From contig BCIA01000002.1 of the NCBI GenBank assembly GCA_001599815.1, positions 6,483,626-6,547,625 of the forward strand: 64,000 bases of DNA, given 5' to 3'. Under the pieces are notes generated by a model. The model saw nothing but the letters and a program-made list of their open reading frames with translations, was not told the DNA's origin and did not search any database. Positions 20,272 through 31,078 of the stretch are shown here, in pieces. Both the position numbers and the translations under genes were made by a program. The stretch comes from Furcasterigmium furcatum. Taxonomy: Eukaryota > Ascomycota > Sordariomycetes > Glomerellales > Plectosphaerellaceae. Numbering within the stretch: the stretch's first letter is position 1; each line of letters starts with the position of its first letter.

Positions 20272-22673
20272 ATGGAAAACGACGCGCTCCCCGTAAACTC
20301 CCAGACGGAGAAGCTCCGCTTCATCCGGAGTCCGATCCACCACAACTATAATGGAAACACGCAAGAAGGGGCCGGCGATACCTCAAGGAGCTCTTCCAAT
20401 TCGGGGCCCCTGGCTCCCGGCGGCGTTACAAGACCGCAAAACTCTAGGGCCTTAGAGCGGATAGGGTACAAGTACCGACCCGAAGACACGCCTTGGCTGC
20501 GACGGAATGACGATGCCACGAACCTCGAGGTTTTCTATGATTTGTTCTTTGCTGTAAGAGCAACTTTTGGGCCAGGAGGTGACCATTCGCTGACACGACG
20601 CAGGCCGTACGTTGGGCATCTCAGCCCCGAGCCGAGTCCTCCTCGTGCCGATACTGATGCTGATATTCTCTTCTCCTAACAACAGTGCTTGAACCTGTTC
20701 AACCGAAACCAGCGGATGGACTCGTTAACGGGTCTCTCATCCTACGCCGGCTTCTTCTCCCTGATGTGGACGACCTGGTTTGTCACCAGCGCCTACGACG
20801 TCCGGTTCCTGACGGACAGCATCTTCGAGCGGCTCTGCAGAGCCGTTCACCTCGCCGTCCTCATCGGCTTCATCGTCGTCTCTCCCAACTTCGATATTGC
20901 CCGGCAGGACTGGGGCGTCTTCCGATCTTTTGGTATGCCCAAGCAGCCTCTGTTGCAACAACCCAGCAGCCGGCTGACGCACTTCTAGCCTTCACCCTCA
21001 TGGTCTCGAGACTGTGCCTTGGTCTCGAGTACTCGGTCATCTTCGTGCAGGCGTGGCATTACAAGAGCAAATGGCAGGTGGCAGCCTTGGCCGGCCTGAA
21101 TTTCATGTACGGCGTCTTGTACGTCACCATCTCGACACGTTTCGGAGATGACAACGACCGGCTGTTCGTCAGCCTGTATGTCATCTGCGCAGGTAAGAGA
21201 TACTCCTGACCCGAGGCTTCATACCGGCAACGTAGCTGACCGCCAGTGATCAAGTCGAGATCGTCGCCGTCATCATGACGGCCATTAGTTACCCGATCCT
21301 GAGCTTCCAGGGAACCCCGATCATCCGAAGACTCAGTCTCTTGACGCTCATCATCTTCGGAGAAGGCATCACGATCGCCTGCACCAACGTCACTGACATT
21401 ATCGACGCCGACGGGCCGAGCGGATGGAGTAAGTCACTGACACGGGAAAAAGATGGGCAATGTCTCTAACAGTCTCACAGCTCCTCAGTTCTGGGGCACC
21501 GTCGTGGCTTGTATCGCGACGACCTACCTCGCCTTCATGCTCTACTTCGACTCGCTCCATAACTTCTATCTCTCGACCTGGCGCACCCACGTCTGGACGA
21601 TCCTCCACTTCCCTCTTCACCTCTCTCTAACCCTATTCACCGAAGGCTGTGCCCAGTTCATCGTCTTCTGGAAGTCCATCGAGTTCGAGATCAAAACCGT
21701 CTTCGAATGGAGCGACCTCTTCGAGGAGTCCATCCGTCCCGGAAACGAAGACTTCTCCCGGGCCTACAGGGGATGGGTCGACGACTTCTTCGACACGCAG
21801 GCCCCCGTCTTCTACACCTATCGGATCAGCATGAACGACACCCTCACCGAGCTGCGCGGCTTCAACGGCAGCGACAGGAAAGCCCTGGAGGACGCCTGGA
21901 GCACCCGCAATATCACCGTGCTGGAGGAACTCGTAAAAGCCAACACCAGCGTCCGCGATGCCATGGAGAGCGTCTACGGCATGATGTACACGTGTATCAA
22001 CGTCCTCTTCGCGCAGTACGGCCTCGACTACTACGAGGACCAGATCTCGGGAAACAACATCACCGACACCGGCGCGTCCCCTGACATACTCTCCACGTTC
22101 GACACCTCCGCCGGCCTCTCGAAGCGCGTGTACTGGCGCATGCGCGTCGCGTTCCAGTACACCTTCGTCTGCGCGGGGGGGTTCCTCGCCCTTCTGACGG
22201 TGATCGCGTGCATCGGGCGCTCGGAGAGGTGGACGCGCTGGGCCGGGGTGCGCGTGGTGATCAACGTCATCCTCGCGCTGTGCGTCGGCTGCGTGGCGTT
22301 CCTGTCCCAGTGGGACGAGCCTGGCGACGCGTTTTTCAGGTATCTCGCGACGCCGTGGGTGTTGCCGCCGTTTGCGATCTTGTTCTTCCTGCTGCTGGTG
22401 CTGCACCACCTGCCCGAGGAGAAGATGTCTGTTCGAAAGTCGTATAGATGGGTTAAAGGGAAGATGGCGGTGAGGAAGGGCAAGGGCCGGAGGGATGGTT
22501 CGCGAGAGAAGAGGCAGGGGAGTGAGAGCGACCATCTGAGGAGGGAGGACTCTGATCGGATTTCTCTTGAGCGGGGGGGTGAAGGGGATCTGGAGGAGGG
22601 ACGGAGGGTCACTACAGGGGCTGGAGGAGGAAGAGAGAGCATACACCGGGCGAATGAAAGCGGCGGGCCATGA
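20272..22673 (+). CDS. LtrA-like multi-pass membrane protein
   Basis: Exons 20272-20553, 20686-20932, 20989-21192, 21255-21428 and 21481-22673 join in phase to 699 aa. The conserved entry PWLRRNDDATNLEVFYDLFFA (before the first intron), the TM helix GFFSLMWTTWFV, then YDVRFLTDSIFERL, the following TM helices and the VSRLCLGLEYSV segment are typical of fungal proteins with the bacterial low-temperature-requirement A domain (PF06772). About nine to eleven hydrophobic segments are visible; the central exon-5 part contains a soluble loop with predicted N-glycosylation sites (e.g. NDT, NGS, NIT), and the C-terminal tail is highly charged and cytosolic in character. Bacterial LtrA was named from a cold-growth phenotype; the molecular role in fungi is unknown. 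The acceptor of the fourth exon is ATCAAG rather than CCAG because only that keeps the frame. Confidence 0.85.
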
Positions 22674-23236
22674 ATAGTAATGATCATGATGATTTATTGC
22701 AGGGTCTAGATAGCTAGCTAGAGATGCATATGTATCACGACAGAAAGTATGAAAAACAAGATCAAGAAAAAAGTAATAATCAAAGAGCATGGAATAGCCC
22801 TGGTGCATCCTTGACCGCGGAACGAAGAAGACACCGGCCCGCCGTACTTGGGACGAAGCCAGCGACCGTCCTTTCCGTCTCGCATCCGAACCCTTGGACA
22901 ACATACGTGCTGCTCCGGGCTGTGACCTGTGTCGCGACATCGAAAGCCCGCGGTGGCACAGTTGTTGCAAGGGCCAAAGAAGACCTTGCATTCACCACAC
23001 CTTCACCATGATGAGATGTTCAAGGTGTAGACGCGGCACCAATTGACGTACTCATGAGTCCTGAGATTCTACTTGGACAATCTATCGTGACCTTGCATCA
23101 TCGACTGCACGCTTTCATGCCTTCCAACACGAGCCACATAAGCAGACTGTCGTGCCGCCAAGTTGAAATAATCTGATACAAGAGATATATCCCCTAAGTA
23201 GAGCTCAGAAATGAGAGATGGCATGGATTGATTCCT
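22674..23236. other. Intergenic region between convergent genes
   Basis: Holds the 3' ends of the LtrA-like gene (+) and the MFS gene (-). No gene seen. Confidence 0.6.
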
Positions 23237-25139
23237 TTACAACACGTAACGGAAGTCTTTATTCTTAAACTCCGTGATATCGCGCATACCAGCCTCGTTA
23301 GAAGCCTCCTTATTCGCAGGGCCGTACTTTTTGTTGCGAAGCCGGTTGACGGAGAACATGTAGACTGGGAAGACATGTTGTTAGGCACGAGCAGGGGAAG
23401 GAATGCGCAGGGCTCGGGATCTTGGCTGTTCGACGTACAGAGAAGTGCCAGGTGGCAAATGAACTTGACGGAATAGCCGATAAGAAGGCCGATTGTGGCG
23501 CTGCGATATTCGGGGGCCTCGGAAGCCTTGACAACGAAGGGGCCGGCAAAGTTGCCCCAGCAGTAGGCAGTGCTATCATTGAAAGTTAGCCAACACGCCG
23601 CATTTACATCAATGCGAATGACTAGGAAGGCGAGAACATACAAGACGAGAGCGCTAGCAAGGGAGCGATGGGTATAGCCGGCCATATTAGATGAGATGGT
23701 GGTGAGCGCGACGGTGAAACCGACAGACTGCGAGTTAACAAGCCAGAAGCAGACCAGCCTTCCCCAGGTATTCTCTCGAGGGAGAAAGGCCATGAGAGCG
23801 GCGGAGATGGTGCACAGCAAGTTAGCAACTGAAGCTGTGATAAGGCGTGCTGCACAAACACGACGTAAGCTTCGTCTGCGTTCCCAAAAGTCGGGAAAGG
23901 CGGGGTCAAGGGGGCTCACAATTGGGTACATTCAAGATCACCGTGCCACCAATTAGAAGGGCGATGATTTGCACGGCATCTCCGACGGATTTGAGCTGGG
24001 TTGTCCTTGTCGTTGAGAAGCCCATGTCGCGGATGATAACGGTGGAGAAGGAGTTGACGACACCATTCGGTATGGCGGCCGCAAAGACTGAGGTGAAGAT
24101 GAGGATGCTTTTCGGGTCGAAAAAGCCAATGGCAACCTGACCCTTGTCGAAGGACTTGTTTTTGATGCCCGTCTCGTTGCCGGCGACGCGCTTGACGGCG
24201 AGGATGCGCTCGCGTTCGGTCAGGAACCTGGCATTGGAAGGGGCATCAGGTAGCCAGAACCAGATAGCAATGGCCCAGAGCATGGTGGCACCGCCGAGAA
24301 TGTGGAAGATGAGCTCCCACCGCTCGGGCTTGATGTCAACGGGGAGCTGAGAGATGCCCGTGGAGATGTACGAGCCCACGATCCCGCCCCAGCCGAGAGA
24401 CGAGAACCAGATGCACTGGCGCAGGGGGATCTCGCGACGGGTGTACCAGAAACCAGTCATCAAAGTCAGGCCGGGTGTCACGGCAGCCTCGAAGAAGCCC
24501 ATGATGAAGCGAACCACGAGAGCACTTGAATAGGAGCGGGCCTGTGTCATGAGGATAACGGTCAAGCCCCACATCAAGATGCTGATGGCCATGACCTTCT
24601 GAGCAGGGTATCTGCCAATAAGCCAGCCGCAAGGGTACTGCCCGAAGAAGTAGCCGGCGTAGATCATGGCGGAGAGGTAATTGAACTGCAGGCCATGGAG
24701 GCCGAGGGACTCTTGGTATCCGAACAGGTTGGCATAGTTCAGGGAAGTCCTGTCCATGAACTGGAGAGCCTGGGTGATGAGGAACATGGGAAGGATGGTC
24801 AGGTCGATTTTCCAGCGAAGCTTCTTCATCTGTTTCGGCGATAGCGTGTCAGCAACCATAAATCATGCCAGTCTGGGGATGAGCTGGGACTCCCATACCT
24901 CGGCGTCAGTCCCCTCGATGCTGAGGCCCTGGAGGTATTCCTTGTAGCCAACGGCATTCTCCTGCACGGTTGTAGAGTAGTTAGCGATCGGACCGTTCTT
25001 CGTGGTCGGGGGGGTAGGCAAGGTGGTGGTGTAAGCTGCTACTGACCTGACCGTCGAACGCGTTCGGCTTTTCTATGGCATCGCCCCTGTCGACCTCAGA
25101 GATACGGGGGGCTTCTTCCTTGTGGTCGTTCGCCGCCAT
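23237..25139 (-). CDS. MFS transporter, anion:cation symporter family (allantoate/vitamin permease-like)
   Basis: Plasma-membrane importer of a small organic anion or vitamin-like substrate. Six exons on the minus strand (25139-25047, 24961-24899, 24829-23920, 23849-23642, 23572-23439, 23364-23237) keep phase and give 511 aa, standard for the Dal5/ACS family. Family signatures are visible: QFMDRTSLNYANLFGYQ in TM1, GYFFGQYPCGWLIGRYPAQK, then RFIMGFFEAAVTPGLTLMT, FWYTRRE, and NMAGYTHRSLASAL followed across an intron by TAYCWGNFAGPFVV. About twelve TM helices. It is co-directional with the downstream Zn2Cys6 regulator (676 bp apart) and near an EthD-like enzyme, consistent with a small uptake and catabolism cluster. 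The substrate cannot be told from sequence. Confidence 0.93.
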
Positions 25140-25815
25140 TATCGTATTGCGAGGGGTTTGTTCGTGTGATTGGGATCACTAGCAGGGAACGAAGATCGAG
25201 AGGAGGAAGGGGGACGGCCGATGCGGATGTGAAGTCGGGGTTGCAATGGAAGAACTCAGAAACAAAAACCAAGATCGGCATGCTCGACATTTATCTACCT
25301 CATGCGCATTTCCAACTTGAGAAGTGATGGAGGCCGAGCATATGGGGTGTTTGCGGCCGGGGATTGAGTCGGGGCCCCAGACTCTGACTTTGGTGGTGCT
25401 GGCCTACGTCTCGACCCCGGCCGGCATCTCGCCGGTAGCGGAGAACCAAGGTACCCACTGCCCTAGTTAGTCTGGTCCTGAAGTCGGCCTCTCGGCGACT
25501 GGCCGGGGAGCCCCGCCGCCGGTAAGGGATTCTCTCCCGAGGCGACGGAATCATGAAATGAACTAGTCAAATATTGGACCAACCTATGGGGAGGGTCGAC
25601 CAGCATCTCCTTATCATTTGGTGGTCTGCGACGAGCTGTGTTGATACCTGGGCCGGTGAGACGTGGCCACGGCTTCCTCGTCGGCCCAAGGAAGTCGACG
25701 ACACTAACGGACCATTGTCGGGACGTACACGATAACTCACCCTGATCACCACCACCATGTCCACAGTCATGCAACCAACATTTTGGTAGTACCTGGGTGT
25801 ACTGAAGAAAAGAAG
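25140..25815. other. Promoter region of the MFS gene and 3' end of the regulator
   Basis: 676 bp between two minus-strand genes; no gene seen. Contains several CGG and CCG triplets that could bind the neighbouring Zn2Cys6 regulator, but no convincing spaced pair was fixed. Confidence 0.45.
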
Positions 25816-28336
25816 TCACACCCCCAACCCTGCCACGTGCTGCCCGGGTATCAAATCCCCAAAGTCGACCTGCAACTCGGGAAAGCAATCCAACAACAAA
25901 TTGCCATCCATGCTCATGTCGCCCATCGGGTTCACGTCAAAATTCCCATCCAGCGCGGGGTCAAAATGCGGAAACGCCGGGATGTAGCTGCTACCGTTGG
26001 AAGACTGCTGCTGGCCTCCGTTGGCCAGGTGGCCGCTCGCAGCCGCCGTGTCGGGCAGCGGCGAGGTGGACCTCAGACCCTTTATGATGATGTTCAGGCT
26101 CCGCTCCAGGATGGGAACCCGTTTCATCCCGTTGTTCAGCGCGCGGATGTACGTCTGCATTGTGGCGTGGGCCTTTGGGTCGCCTCTCTTGGCGTCTTCC
26201 GCGATGGCGGAAGCGCCGGTGTAGATGCAGTAGCCCTGCAGGTAAGTGACGGTGTCGAAGCCGAATGTGTTCTCGAGGAGGATGAGGAGCTTCTCGATGT
26301 TGTAGGCGGCTGTGATGCAGATTTGGTAGTACACAGGACTAGACCAGAAGGGTCGGTGGGCCAGGATGACCGAGGTATAGTACAACAGGCTAGGACCGGT
26401 AAGTATGCCGGCTAATTTGGATCTCAACGGGCACGCAGATGTGAATGCCTTTTGACAGGGGCTCAGACTCACTTCTGGGATATAAGATGAGGAGGCGGGC
26501 AGATGGCCGGCAGCTTTTCGGGGTCGTAATTGAGATGGCGCGGTGACTGAGATCGCCATTCGTCGAGTCTGGCCTCGATCTCCTTCAGTGCCACGGCTGT
26601 GATGGGCCTGCTCCTTCGGGAGTAAATCTGGAGTATTATATCATTGATGATGATGGCCAACTTGCACGAGTTGGCGAAACAGGACACGATGTGGCTCTTC
26701 ATGGGAGGGTATTGGCCGGGGGCAAGCTTGGTAAGACACGCGGCGCCCTCGTAGTAAGGTGACCATATCTCGTGGTCTGAAGAGTCATCCACTGAAAATG
26801 ACCCCGTCAGCAGGCATTCTCGTGATCTTCATTACCTGGTCATTGAGGTAGCAGGCGGAAAGATCACTCACACATCCCTAGGGTAGGATACGACGGCAGC
26901 TCCGTCACAGCCGGCAAGCGTCCCGTGTACAGACTCATACATCTGCATCAAGTGTTAGCTTGTTGTCTCCTTGTATCAATATACGATCATCTACCCAGTT
27001 CACTTACTTATCCCAGAAATAGCAGCTCCAGAATAACCGGCGCCTCAGCTCCTGGTCAACGGGATCGTGTCCCTTCAGACCCGAGATATCTGGCCCGCTA
27101 TGTTGAAGTCCGAGGTCACCTGCCATACGAAATGCCAGGCCACTATAATTCCAAGCCTGAGAAAGCGCGCCTTGCGTCAGCTCTCTTCCACTCATCTGGA
27201 GTAGCGCTTGGATGGTTGGGATTGAGCTTGGTTGGAGGATCGCCTCGCCGAGAAGAGACCGGACTTTGGTCAGAAGTAGGTTAATCTGCGATATCCCTTC
27301 GTATCTGGCAGAATGGGAGCAGATCACCGCTAGGAGGAGATCCGAGTAATAGCGTCCGCCCGTCGTCATGTCACCTGAGATGATCGTCAGCAAGGGCACC
27401 GGAAGACCATGGTTCTTCTACCGTTGGATTCTCACATACGGGTAAACGCTGGCCTATACACCCAGAGGAACATTGGAGAGACCCACGTCCAATGGATGTG
27501 TAGGAATTTTCTCACAAACTGCGTCGGGATCCCGGTCCTCGAGGCCGCATTTCCTATGGCAAGTTCCTCCCAGATTTTGGCTTCGGCAGCCTGCGAAGCT
27601 AGGAAGGAGCGGTAATCTGGCCTCGTTTGCACACTTTCTGGAGGGGAAACATGGGAGAGTGGTGATCCTAGCTCAGGAGGATCATGAACCGCCGACGTCG
27701 GACCGTAGTAGCAGATTTTACCATGCTCATCATAGCTCAGCTCCGAAGTCATGTCTTTGAGCGCTGTTTCCCCGTTTGGCGGTGGGCTTGGTATCGCGAC
27801 ATGCTTGGTTCCCACGTTTAGATCGGTCCCCGGGACCGACAAATTCGGCCGAGGGGTGCAGGTCTGCCTCTGTGGCACCCGGGACGAGGATGTGGTCAGC
27901 GGTAGGCTTATCACTGTCTCTGGCCTGGAATCCGGTAGCAGTTCTGAACGTTGATCACCCAAGTGGACGCCGACTTGAGTGTCTTGCTGGTCCGGTTCGG
28001 GGTGAGAAGCGCCGCCATGTTGACGCTCGGCAAGGGTCCTCTCAACCTCCTGTAGCCTCGCAGCCATGGCTAATACTTGCGACATGGGCGGGGTCTTGTC
28101 GTAACGGCAATCATCCTGGTAGACCTCACAAGTCTTACACGAAGGGTGACCGCCATCACACCGGACCTGGACGGAGAGAACCATCAGTCTGCTGCGTATT
28201 ATTGTCCGAGCAGAGAAGCGAATGATCGTCAAGAAACCCCTGGATTGAGACATACCTTTCTCGTCCTGCAGTTGGCACATGTTAACCCTCGATAACGGCG
28301 AATGTGACTACCCGACGGCTTTCTGTGGCCTTGCAT
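25816..28336 (-). CDS. Zn2Cys6 transcription factor with fungal-specific middle domain
   Basis: Nuclear transcription regulator. Six exons (28336-28256, 28166-27440, 27374-27008, 26942-26872, 26791-26473, 26389-25816) keep phase and give 712 aa. The zinc cluster spans the first intron: residues 20-47 with spacing CxxC-x6-C-x6-C-xx-C-x6-C, beginning CANCRTRK and continuing VRCDGG. The middle homology region (PF04082) is clear: FTRDMTTGG, LLGEAILQPSSIPTIQALLQ, then AFRMAGDLG, ELRRRLFWSCYFWDK, LYTGRLPAV and, after further introns, LLYYTSVILAHRPFW. A Gln/Asn-poor acidic C-terminus may serve activation. It sits between an MFS transporter and a divergently transcribed EthD-like gene, so it probably controls both (inference). 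Confidence 0.93.
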
Positions 28337-29057
28337 CTCGTTTCACCTCCACACGGTCGGCCGGGGTGTGATCCGGCAGGCCGAATGATCTGGATGCGGG
28401 GAGGTTCTGTACTGGGCTGCAACGAAGTCCGGCGACTGTATGGCACCGGCGGTTTAGCGAAGGGTAGAATTCAAGAGGTCCGGCTTTTGCCCGTGGCACC
28501 AGTGGGGACTCCTCCCTTTTGTGTAGTTCGTCGGGCAGATGCCCCGGCCATAATCCGTGGCACAGCCCCGCCCCATGCTGCCACTCGCTGCCTCACGGGG
28601 TATATCGCGGGGATTCTTCTTGAATCACTCGATGCACCCTGGTCGCAGACTGGTTGGATTCCCAGGCCCACAGTTCCCCCGCAAGCAAGGCAAGGGACTA
28701 CTACTACTAGTTAGTACCTTACTTACTACCTACGCTAGGTAGGTAGGTAGTTAGGAATCCCTTTACCTGAAGAGCCGGGAGTTCTCGCCGGGGGCTCTCA
28801 CCGGGGGTTGCCGCCGTTCGCGATCTCCGCCCCCATGACATGGCAACCTCCCATCAGGGGTGATTACGCGCTCGAGAACACGCCGCTCCGTGCGTACAAT
28901 GTTCGTCGCATCTCAAAATTTCCCGGCAACCCACATATAGCATGATAGATCCATGTGGCGCAAAATCTATCGACCAGCTCGACCCAGCGAAGAGACCTGG
29001 GCCTCCGTCTAGAATCACCCACACATACGCAAGTCGACCGTCCGTCCTGGAGAGAAA
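28337..29057. promoter_or_regulatory. Divergent promoter of the Zn2Cys6 regulator and the EthD-like gene
   Basis: 721 bp between ATGs on opposite strands. Near 28356-28384 there are clustered CGG/CCG triplets, including CGG-N4-CCG (CGGCAGGCCG), the kind of half-site arrangement used by zinc-cluster regulators. A TAGGTA microsatellite and hairpin lies at 28697-28755. Binding by the adjacent regulator is inference. Confidence 0.4.
28697..28755 (+). repeat. CTA/TAGG microsatellite with inverted repeat
   Basis: CTACTACTACTAG followed by TTACTTACTACCTA and TAGGTAGGTAGG. A 7-bp perfect stem (28726-28732 with 28736-28742) encloses a CGC loop. Confidence 0.7.
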
Positions 29058-29771
29058 ATGGCCTCTCCGGGCATCTTGTCGATGACTTTAGAGGCTAAGC
29101 CCGGGGTAGCCCTCGAACAACTCGACGGCCGGAATGCCGTTGAAGACTGCCCGGACCGCCTGCGACTTTCCCGAAACATCTCGACCACCGGTAGCTTGGT
29201 CTACGCCGCAACAGATGGCAAGGACCCGACCATTCTTGCCATCTACGACATTACTCCGAAGCCGCAGCACGAGATAAAGACATACACAATCCTCCGTGCG
29301 AACCATTCACTCTCCGGAGCCAAGACCTCCCCCTCACTCGACTGCTATGACCTTCTGTGGGAGCGCAAAACTCCGCTCTTTACCCCCATGGAGCAACTGG
29401 ACGAGGACGAGGCCAAGGGCGTCGTGCTCGTCTCTAACGAGATTGCCCCCGAGGGTGGCAAAGAGGCCGAGATAGAAATCAATAAATGGTACCTTGAGGA
29501 GCATGTCGATATGCTATCGAAGGTGCCCGGCTGGCTACGAACTCGCATCTTCAAGACTTCAAGCCTTGAAAACGGCCCGACCAAATTCCTCGCGTATACC
29601 GAGTACGCTCAGGCAAACGGGTTAGGCGGGACTGAGCACAAGGCTGCCATGTCTACGCCGTGGCGTGCTGTGGTCATGTCGACCCATGTTGGGGAAAAGA
29701 TCCGCCGCACCTACGCTCTCTCCTCCATGTCCGGCCCTTTGTTGAGCGATGAAAGTCATGGTTTTTCATGA
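29058..29771 (+). CDS. Dimeric alpha/beta-barrel (EthD-like) protein
   Basis: Single exon, 237 aa. Two consecutive ferredoxin-like halves can be seen: a first with GILSMTLEAKPG, then LAIYDITPKP and YTILRANHSL, and a second with GVVLVSNEIAPEG, the helix INKWYLEEHVDMLSKVPGW and RTRIFKTSS. The W-x-x-E-H-x-x-M-L pattern is typical of EthD/stress-responsive dimeric barrel proteins, which often act with oxygenases or as small decarboxylases/cyclases in catabolic clusters. Exact reaction unknown. It is divergently transcribed from the Zn2Cys6 regulator, with an MFS transporter beyond, which suggests one co-regulated uptake and degradation unit. Confidence 0.72.
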   Translation: MASPGILSMTLEAKPGVALEQLDGRNAVEDCPDRLRLSRNISTTGSLVYAATDGKDPTILAIYDITPKPQHEIKTYTILRANHSLSGAKTSPSLDCYDLLWERKTPLFTPMEQLDEDEAKGVVLVSNEIAPEGGKEAEIEINKWYLEEHVDMLSKVPGWLRTRIFKTSSLENGPTKFLAYTEYAQANGLGGTEHKAAMSTPWRAVVMSTHVGEKIRRTYALSSMSGPLLSDESHGFS

Positions 29772-30341
29772 GGGGCCTGTCTCTCAAGGCGGTAAAAGTA
29801 GATTTGCATATCTAGCGAGTTAGTAACCGGTGGGGTCAAGTCTCAAAGTGTCGATGTCTGATGTGCCGTCCCAGGTATAAGTCTACGCAGAATGGGGTTG
29901 TGATAGGCATGCTACGACGATGGTAGAGGCTAGATTGATGTGCTTGTCACACTAGACCGGTTGCCATAATTGGATACTTTTATGCTATTGGAAACTCTGA
30001 TGCTTCAATAAGTTCAGAATCGGATGCACGGAAGCGCTCAGCTTCGACACTTCGGTCTATGCATTCGAGCATGAGAGAACGAACGGGCGGCACTCAGACT
30101 CGGGTTGGCGGCCGAAAGGTCGAGATTGGATTCCAAGATGAGGGGAAACTGCCACCAGCCGGCTGGGCGTTTAAAAGAATGTGGCCAACGGGCAATTGGC
30201 AGTTGGTTCAGTGATCAGTCTCGGCGGGAGCTTCGATCGGGTACGTCCAGTCTCCCCCGGCCTTCATCTCCATCGCACTCGACACAAAGGTTCCCTGCTT
30301 CAGTAATTGTCTGTTTGTTTCGTCCGAACGTTATTCGCACC
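29772..30341. other. Intergenic region
   Basis: About 570 bp; no gene seen. An in-frame open extension upstream of the next ATG (from about 30105) has no family-like content and is read as 5' leader. Confidence 0.5.
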
Positions 30342-30765
30342 ATGAGTGGCCAGCTTTCTCCCCAAGCTTTCGCGCAGAGCCTGTCGGAAGATGACATCGT
30401 CGACATCCAAAAACAGCAGCCATTGGATGATGAGCGCGGCTGGCAGATTACCGGGTGCCCGTGGCCGCCTCACACCCCCCTCATCTACATCAAGTACGGT
30501 GACACGCAGCTAAGCCTAAGGGACTCGGAGGCACGCACCCAGCAATGGGCCTACGTGACTTGGGCCCTGATCCAGGCCCACCGGCTCTGCCTCCCGACGA
30601 TGGAGAGGCTCGAAGATGCCCTCTTGCCTCAGGAGAACATGGAAGCCATGAGGCTGATATGTCACTACTTTGTCATGAGCGTCTGGAACATCGGTAAGTT
30701 ACCCGTCTCGTTAGCGAGGTGCGGTGTTGATCTGACCAAGTTGACTACCAGGCCTGCCTCTGTGA
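30342..30765 (+). CDS. Short protein resembling a truncated kinase/phosphotransferase-like N-lobe
   Basis: Two models. With a perfect GTAAGT donor at 30694 and ACCAG acceptor at 30751 the protein is 121 aa, exons 30342-30693 and 30752-30765. Without splicing the frame runs to 30890 (182 aa). Residues around GWQITGCPWPPHTP, then IYIKYGDTQLS and EARTQQWAYV, followed by HYFVMSVWNIG, recall the N-lobe of fungal phosphotransferase/kinase-like proteins, where a strand with VKYG is followed by an E-A-x-T-Q helix and a hinge YIVMEY. The catalytic C-lobe is absent, so this may be a gene fragment. Low certainty on function. Confidence 0.45.
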
Positions 30766-31078
30766 GCCTTGTACCACCGGGTGACATGTATCAGAGCATT
30801 CTGTTGGCGGGTACCTACGAGAGAGGTCCAGATCGCTCACAACAGCGAGAGGATCTGAGATATTTACTGTTGATCCCGCACTTCTGGTAGCCGAATAAAC
30901 CTGCTGTAAACCTCTTCACGTTGCTGTCAACCCGTGCATCGGAGCCCGAGTTTTCGAGGACTTTGAAGGTATCTGGATCTGCTCGGTGTTTCTTGACTCA
31001 TGCATATCGTAACAGCATCGCTTAGACTTCGCACTGCCCATCCCAGAGCATCATGTTCGCATACATATTCTCACACAG
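30766..31078. other. Intergenic region between convergent genes
   Basis: About 310 bp separating the short kinase-like gene from the 3' end of the WDR59-like gene. Nothing recognisable. Confidence 0.5.

Noticed and set aside
21633..22991. 452-codon minus-strand frame opposite the LtrA-like exon 5
   Set aside because: Shadow of a GC-rich exon; His/Arg-rich, no domain, no splice logic.
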